DNA of 64,000 nucleotides from Aldehydirespirator sp965204415 (GTDB lineage: Bacteria > Actinomycetota > Acidimicrobiia > Acidimicrobiales > Aldehydirespiratoraceae). Within the stretch, counting starts at the first letter, position 1, and every line of letters begins with the position of its first letter. Location of the stretch: assembly GCA_965204415.1 (NCBI GenBank), contig CBDBEL010000003.1, positions 558,001-622,000 of the forward strand. The letters are read 5' to 3'. A program made the translations under genes and the position numbers. This document shows, in pieces, positions 58,247 to 64,000 of this stretch. A model generated the notes under the pieces. The model saw nothing but the letters and a program-made list of their open reading frames with translations. It had not been told where the DNA came from and ran no database searches.

Positions 58247-60132
58247 CAGTACATCGACTCCACCAGGTCGCCGAACATGTCCTCCATGGCGTTGCGCTTG
58301 AGCTTCTGGGTGGCGGTCAGCTCACCGTCGGTGTGGTCGAGCTCCTTGGGGATCATCTTGAACTTCTTGATCTGCTCGACCCGGGCGAACTTCTCGTTGG
58401 TCCCGTCCACCACCTTGGAGATGAGTGCTATCACCTCCTCCTTCTCGGACAGGTCCCGGTAGGTGGTGTAGGGGATGTTGTTGCGCTGGGCCCAGTCGCC
58501 CACCGTCTCCAGCTCGATGCCGATCAGCGCGGTCACGAACCTGCGGCCGTCGCCGATGACCATGGCCTCCTTGACGTAGGGCGACGTCTTGAGGCTGTTC
58601 TCGATCTCCGACGGGGAGATGTTCTTGCCCCCGGAGGTGATGATGATGTGCTTGATGCGGTCGACGATCTTCACGTGGGTGCCGTCCACCCACACCCCCA
58701 CGTCGCCGGTCATCAGCCAGCCGTCCTCCGTGAACGTCTCAGCCGTCTTGTCGGGCTTGTTCCAGTAGCCCGCGAACACGCCCGGATGCTTGGTCTGGAT
58801 CTCGCCGGTGGTCTCGTCTATGCGCAGGCCGATGTCGGAGTAGGGCTCCCCCACCGTGCCCAGCTTCATCCGGCCCGCGAAGTTGCAGGTGGCCACGGCC
58901 GAGTTCTCGGTCATGCCGTACAGCTCGAACACAGGCACGCCGATGCCGATGAAGAACTCGAGGACCTCGGGCGCGATGGCGGCCGCGCCCGATGCGGCGT
59001 GGCGGCAGCGCCGCAGGCCGATCCGCTCCTTCAAAGCCCGGAACACCAGCGGCTGGCCCACCGCGTACAGCACGCGGGTCAACAGGGTGTGGCTCCCGCC
59101 GTTGGCCACCTTCCTTCGGCCGATGACCCCCGCGAGCATCATCGTGAAGCGCAGGAAGAGCTTCTTGAACGGCGTCGCATCGTTGCCCTTGATGGTGACC
59201 AGGGCGTGCAGGCGCTCCCAGATCCTCGGCACGGCGAAGAACAGCGTGGGCTGCACCTCCCGGAGGTTCTCGGTGACCGTCTCGATCGACTCGGCGAAGT
59301 TGAGCGAGGGCCCGGCGCCGACCAGCGTCCACGTGGAGAAGATGCGCTCGGCCACATGGCACAGGGGCAGGTAGGTGACGATCAGATCCTTGGGGCTGGG
59401 GCCGACGCCGTCAGGGAGCCGATCGACCTCGTTGACGATCTTGTCGATGCAGTAGGCCGCGTTGGCGTTGGTCAGCATGGCGCCCTTGGGCGGCCCGGTC
59501 GTGCCCGACGTGTAGACGAGGGTCATCACGTCGGTCTCGGTGGCTTCCGCCATCCGCCGGGCCACCGCGTCGGGATGGGCCTCGCGATGGCGCCGTCCCA
59601 TCTCCAGGAACGTGTCCCAGAAGAGCAGCCGAGGATCGTCGTAGTCGCCGAAGCCGCGCGGCTCGGTGTAGATGATCCGGCGGACGGACGCGGCTGTCTC
59701 GGCCGGAACCTCGAGAACCTTGTCGGCCTGCTCCTGGTCCTCCGCGAAGAACACGACGGGGGTGCAGTCGCCGATCAGGTACTCGACCTCGGCGGTGGGA
59801 TTGGTCGGGTAGAGCCCGACGGTGATGCCCCTCACCGCCACCGTGGCCAGGTCCAAGATCACCCACTCGGGCCGGTCCTCGGAGTGGATGGCCACCCGGT
59901 CGCCGACTTCCAGGCCCAGCTCGAGCAGGCCGTGGGCCGCGGTCTCGATCAGGTCCCAGGTCTCGGCCCAGGTGTACTCCTGCCAGATGCCGAAGTCCTT
60001 CTCCCGCAGGGCCACCTGGCGGGGACTGCGCCGGGCCCAGTCCCTGGCCAGGGACGCGACTGTGGTCGCACCGGCCGCTTCACCTGCCGATGAGGGAACC
60101 TCCGCACTGGGCCGTTCCGAGGTGATGGCCAT
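58246..60132 (-). CDS. long-chain/aryl acyl-CoA synthetase (AMP-forming)
   Basis: A 628-aa ANL ligase. P-loop LVYTSGTTGPPKGAM, YLPLCHVAERI, ELYGMTENSAVATCN (A5 motif), EDGWLMTGDVGVW, KIVDRIKHIIITSGGKNISP and a terminal ELTATQKLKRN with the catalytic lysine. It activates a carboxylic acid to its CoA ester. Placement directly before livHMGF suggests it acts on the acid imported by that transporter. GAAGGAGGT precedes the ATG. Confidence 0.94.
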   Translation of the reverse strand: MAITSERPSAEVPSSAGEAAGATTVASLARDWARRSPRQVALREKDFGIWQEYTWAETWDLIETAAHGLLELGLEVGDRVAIHSEDRPEWVILDLATVAVRGITVGLYPTNPTAEVEYLIGDCTPVVFFAEDQEQADKVLEVPAETAASVRRIIYTEPRGFGDYDDPRLLFWDTFLEMGRRHREAHPDAVARRMAEATETDVMTLVYTSGTTGPPKGAMLTNANAAYCIDKIVNEVDRLPDGVGPSPKDLIVTYLPLCHVAERIFSTWTLVGAGPSLNFAESIETVTENLREVQPTLFFAVPRIWERLHALVTIKGNDATPFKKLFLRFTMMLAGVIGRRKVANGGSHTLLTRVLYAVGQPLVFRALKERIGLRRCRHAASGAAAIAPEVLEFFIGIGVPVFELYGMTENSAVATCNFAGRMKLGTVGEPYSDIGLRIDETTGEIQTKHPGVFAGYWNKPDKTAETFTEDGWLMTGDVGVWVDGTHVKIVDRIKHIIITSGGKNISPSEIENSLKTSPYVKEAMVIGDGRRFVTALIGIELETVGDWAQRNNIPYTTYRDLSEKEEVIALISKVVDGTNEKFARVEQIKKFKMIPKELDHTDGELTATQKLKRNAMEDMFGDLVESMY

Positions 60133-60177
60133 GCGTCGACCTCCTTCACTCGCACTCGCGGTTCCGGACGGCGAACG

Positions 60178-61503
<1,326 letters not shown>

Positions 61504-61523
61504 GGGGGGGCCTCGCGATGGGT

Positions 61524-61733
61524 CTAGGACGACAGCAGTGATGCTAGGGCCCAGACCGCCGCCACCAAGCCGACGATCATGTAGAGGAGGCAGCGGCCCA
61601 CCGGGGCCCGTTCCAGGTCGTCGGGGTCGCGCCTGCTGGGTCGGGGCCGCAGCAGGGCGGCGGCGTTGCCGACAGCCATGGCTCCACCGAGGGCCAGCAT
61701 CAGCAACGCCAAGATGTTCTCGCCAAAAAGCAC
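61524..61733 (-). CDS. small two-helix membrane protein
   Basis: A 69-aa protein with two membrane segments (ENILALLMLALGGAMAVGNA and LLYMIVGLVAAVWALASLL) separated by a basic/acidic loop (RPRPSRRDPDDLERAP). The GTG at 61733 is taken because upstream codons fall towards a dispersed repeat. No family is recognised. It lies between dnaB and the acyl-CoA dehydrogenase. Confidence 0.65.
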   Translation of the reverse strand: MLFGENILALLMLALGGAMAVGNAAALLRPRPSRRDPDDLERAPVGRCLLYMIVGLVAAVWALASLLSS

Positions 61734-61771
61734 TACTCGGCCGCCTTCAATGCGCCCGCGAGCGGCCGCGA

Positions 61772-61886
61772 GGCTGTCGCGTGGCAACGGTGTCTCTCCC
61801 GCTCTTGTTCGCTGCGCTCACGGGCCGCTCGGGCCACGGCCTCGCCCGTATGGACTGCATCCGCTCGCCTACTCCCTCGGCCTCTT
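61772..61886 (+). repeat. dispersed intergenic repeat, copy after dnaB
   Basis: CTGTCGCGTGGCAACGGTGT, the intact core CGCTCTTGTTCGCTGCGCTC with the following GGGCCGCTCGGGCC, and the end CTCCCTCGGCCTC-TT. It is diverged from the 27.6-kb copy outside the core. It ends 4 bases before the dnaB stop. Confidence 0.85.
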
Positions 61887-61889
61887 GGG

Positions 61890-63284
61890 TCAGATGGCCG
61901 AGCGGGCCGCGAAGTTGGCGAAGGTGGTGAACCGGGACAGGAAGGCCAGCGTGGTGGTGGCGGTCGGCCCGTTGCGGTTCTTGGCCACGATGATCTCCGC
62001 AGTGCCCGCGGTGTCGGCGTTGTCGGGGTTGTACACCTCGTCACGATAGATGAACATCACCACATCGGCGTCCTGCTCGATGGCCCCGGACTCGCGCAGG
62101 TCCGCCAGCATGGGCCGCTTCTGCTGGCGCATCTCGAGGTTCCGGGAAAGCTGCGACAGCGCCACCACCGGGCATTGCAGCTCGCGGGCCAGGATCTTCA
62201 GGCCCCTTGAGATCTCCGCCACCTCGACCTGGCGGTTGTCCGCGCTCTGCCGGCCGGTCATCAACTGGAGATAGTCCACGACGACCATGGCCAGGTCGCC
62301 GACCTGGCTCTTGAGCCGTCGCGCTCTTGCCCGGATCTCCATCACCGTCACGTTGGGGTTGTCATCGATCCACATCGGCGCGGTCGACAGCCGGCGCATC
62401 GCGCCGGTGACCGCGTCCCAGTCGTCGTCGGTCAGCCGGCCGTCGCGCATCTTGGTGGAGTCGACCCGGGCCTCGCTGCACAGCAGGCGCTGAGTCAGCT
62501 CCATGTGGCCCATCTCCAGGGAGAACACCAGCACCGGCCGCCGCACCTTGATCGCCGCGTGGGAGGCCATTCCCAGCGCGAACGAGGTCTTGCCCATCGA
62601 CGGTCGGCCACCCACCACGTACAGGGAGCTGGGCTGCAGCCCCGAGAGCAGTTTGTCGAGATCCTTGTAGCCGGTCTCGGTGCCGGTGATCGACCCGCCG
62701 TGCTCGTAGAGCTCTTCGAGACGGTCCAGCGTCCCGTCCAGCAGCTCCGACAGCTGGACGGTGTTGTCGCCGACCTGGCCCTGGGCCACCTGGTACATCA
62801 GGTTCTCGGCCCAGTCCACGGCCTTGGTCACGTCGTCGGGACGGCCGTAGCCCAGTTCGGCGATCTCGCCGGCCACCTCGATCAGCCGTCGCAGGGTGTG
62901 GTTCTCGTGAACGATGCGGGCATATGAGGCCGCGTTCGACGTCGCCGGGGTGTTCATCTGCAGCGACAGCAGGCCATCCAGTCCCCCGATGGCTTCCAGC
63001 GAGCCGCTGCGTTCGAGGACCTCGGCCACTGTCACCGCGTCGGCCGGGTCCCCCGCGCCGTAGAGATCCCGGACAGCCTCGAACACACGGGCATGCGCCG
63101 GCCGGTAGAAGTGGTCCGCCGACACCGTCTCGAGCGCGTCGGCTATGGCGTCGCGCGACAGCAGCATCGCGCCCAGCAGCGACTCTTCGGCCACCAGGTT
63201 GTGGGGCGGCACACGCACGTCGCGGCCTTCGCCGCCGGTGGTGGCAGCTGTCCTCTGCCACTGCGCGCTGTCGGTGACACTCAT
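61890..63284 (-). CDS. dnaB: replicative DNA helicase
   Basis: A 464-aa DnaB. N-terminal domain with PPHNLVAEESLLGAMLLSRD; RecA-type domain with GGRPSMGKTSFALGMA (Walker A), VLVFSLEMGHMELTQRLL, MVVVDYLQLM (Walker B), LSQLSRNLE and VMFIYRDEVY. C-terminal AEIIVAKNRNGPT completes the core. No intein is present. It unwinds DNA at the fork. Order with rplI is a common bacterial arrangement, though rplI-dnaB are separated here by a repeat-bearing gap. Confidence 0.97.
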   Translation of the reverse strand: MSVTDSAQWQRTAATTGGEGRDVRVPPHNLVAEESLLGAMLLSRDAIADALETVSADHFYRPAHARVFEAVRDLYGAGDPADAVTVAEVLERSGSLEAIGGLDGLLSLQMNTPATSNAASYARIVHENHTLRRLIEVAGEIAELGYGRPDDVTKAVDWAENLMYQVAQGQVGDNTVQLSELLDGTLDRLEELYEHGGSITGTETGYKDLDKLLSGLQPSSLYVVGGRPSMGKTSFALGMASHAAIKVRRPVLVFSLEMGHMELTQRLLCSEARVDSTKMRDGRLTDDDWDAVTGAMRRLSTAPMWIDDNPNVTVMEIRARARRLKSQVGDLAMVVVDYLQLMTGRQSADNRQVEVAEISRGLKILARELQCPVVALSQLSRNLEMRQQKRPMLADLRESGAIEQDADVVMFIYRDEVYNPDNADTAGTAEIIVAKNRNGPTATTTLAFLSRFTTFANFAARSAI

Positions 63285-63479
63285 GGATGGACGCCCACCA
63301 ATACCTTCCCCTGCGGCCGTGCCCGCTGTGTCTCACGACGGTACCGAGGGGGTACGACACACGATTGGGCCCACAGTTGATAGCGCTGGGGATATCGGGA
63401 GTCGCGTCGGGGAATTCGGGGGATGTCTCAGCCGGGGTGTGGACGCGCTGTGGGCAGCCCGTTCGACCCCTCAGTCGGC

Positions 63480-63574
63480 CTGTGTCTCCTGCTCTTGCTC
63501 GCTGCGACCGGTGGGCCGTCGGGCCCCGGCCTCGCCGGTATGGGCCGGCCTCGCCCGCCTATCCGCTCGGCCCC
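63480..63574 (+). repeat. dispersed intergenic repeat, diverged copy overlapping the rplI end
   Basis: GTGTCTCCTGCTCTTGCTCG, then CTGCGACC, GGGCCGTCGGGCCCCGGCCT and CGCCTATCCGCTCGGCCCC match the family order with many changes. Its CCTAT end supplies the rplI stop codon on the minus strand (TAG in GCGGATAGGCGGG). Confidence 0.65.
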
Positions 63575-64000
63575 AGGGCGGCCACCTCGACGGTGACGGG
63601 CACCTCCACGTCGGCGTGCAGATGGAACAGCACCGTGTGCGAGCCGACTTCGCGGATCGGGGCCTCGAGCATCACCGCCTTGGCGTCGACTACCGCGCCG
63701 ACCTGCGATTCGACCGCGGCCACGATGTCGGCCGCCCCGACCGATCCGTAGAGATGCCCTGTGTCTGCCGCCCGCGCCGTGACCGACAGCACCGCGGGGG
63801 CCAGGCGCACGGCAATCTCCTCGGCGTCGGCCCGGTCGGCCGCCCGGCGCAGGGCGGCGCTGCGCCGCATGGCCTCGGCCTGCCGTTCCGCGCCGGCAGA
63901 GGACTTGAGGGCCAGGCCCTTGGGAACCAGGTAGTTGCGAGCGAAGCCCGCGGCCACCTCGCAGACGTCCCCCTTGCGGCCGAGCCCCTCAACGTCTGCT
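63559..64000 (-). CDS. rplI: ribosomal protein bL9, start beyond the window
   Basis: Open to the right edge, with the first few codons missing. DVEGLGRKGDVCEVAAGFAR and NYLVPKGLAL are the bL9 N-terminal signature (close to EDVEGLGKKGDVVEVKDGYA). A charged central helix and the globular C-terminal domain (TGHLYGSVGAADIVAAVE, HTVLFHLHADVEV) follow. It binds 23S rRNA on the large subunit. The last codons (GPSG and stop) derive from the diverged repeat. Confidence 0.95.
   Translation of the reverse strand, partial: ADVEGLGRKGDVCEVAAGFARNYLVPKGLALKSSAGAERQAEAMRRSAALRRAADRADAEEIAVRLAPAVLSVTARAADTGHLYGSVGAADIVAAVESQVGAVVDAKAVMLEAPIREVGSHTVLFHLHADVEVPVTVEVAALGPSG

Overview
The window is high-GC DNA with dense operons, frequent 4-base stop/start overlaps and many GTG starts. 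It carries an rplI-dnaB pair, a Tat/lipoprotein-rich set of ABC and TRAP transporters, and a bioB gene followed by an actinobacterial-type BioB auxiliary protein. This fits an actinomycetote, probably an Acidimicrobiia-like lineage. That placement is inferred from gene content only; no rRNA or tRNA gene was seen.

Layout. (1) 1-13394 (+): a catabolic operon with a cyclic amidohydrolase (5'-cut), an isochorismatase-fold amidase, a two-subunit Rieske oxygenase, a VOC/extradiol-type dioxygenase, a molybdenum hydroxylase (small Fe-S subunit plus a fused Mo/FAD subunit), an M20-like protein, a two-gene TPP decarboxylase, an amidohydrolase, a Dabb protein and an IclR regulator. (2) 13409-27632: a divergent NodB-type deacetylase, then a reductase of the diaminopentanoate/dihydrodipicolinate fold, HyuA/HyuB, a 2-oxoacid dehydrogenase E1 pair, a spermidine/putrescine-type ABC transporter (ATPase, binding protein, two permeases), a second NodB protein and an alpha/beta hydrolase. 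Together (1) and (2) look like uptake and breakdown of an N-containing ring compound. The substrate cannot be named from sequence. (3) 27800-30011 (-): a luciferase-like oxidoreductase and a phosphotransferase. (4) 30136-44366: a DUF433/DUF5615 toxin-antitoxin pair and then a DNA phosphorothioation (Dnd) island with visibly lower G+C. It holds the modification genes dndA, dndC, dndD and dndE, a phosphorothioation-associated methyltransferase-like gene, and a separate cassette: a regulator with RNA-polymerase-like domains, a PLD-helicase restriction protein, a 63-aa protein, a second SMC-like ATPase and a small associated protein. No dndB and no dndFGH were found. (5) 44464-63284 (-): an alpha/beta hydrolase, a TRAP transporter, bsaP-bioB with a PLP decarboxylase, a Liv-type ABC transporter with acyl-CoA synthetase and acyl-CoA dehydrogenase, a small membrane protein and dnaB. 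(6) rplI runs off the right end.

Two kinds of structure lie outside the genes. A dispersed intergenic repeat of about 80-130 bp occurs in at least eight full, decayed or partial copies; two copies 25 kb apart differ at one base in 128. At several operon junctions the stop/start segment has been locally duplicated. In the Mo-hydroxylase/TPP-decarboxylase operon this leaves three mini-ORFs of 9-15 codons that overlap both the upstream stop and the downstream start.

The most notable system is the Dnd island. Its restriction side is not the classical DndFGH, and its lead gene combines an RNAP alpha-CTD-like domain, a sigma-region-4-like HTH and a HARE-like winged helix.
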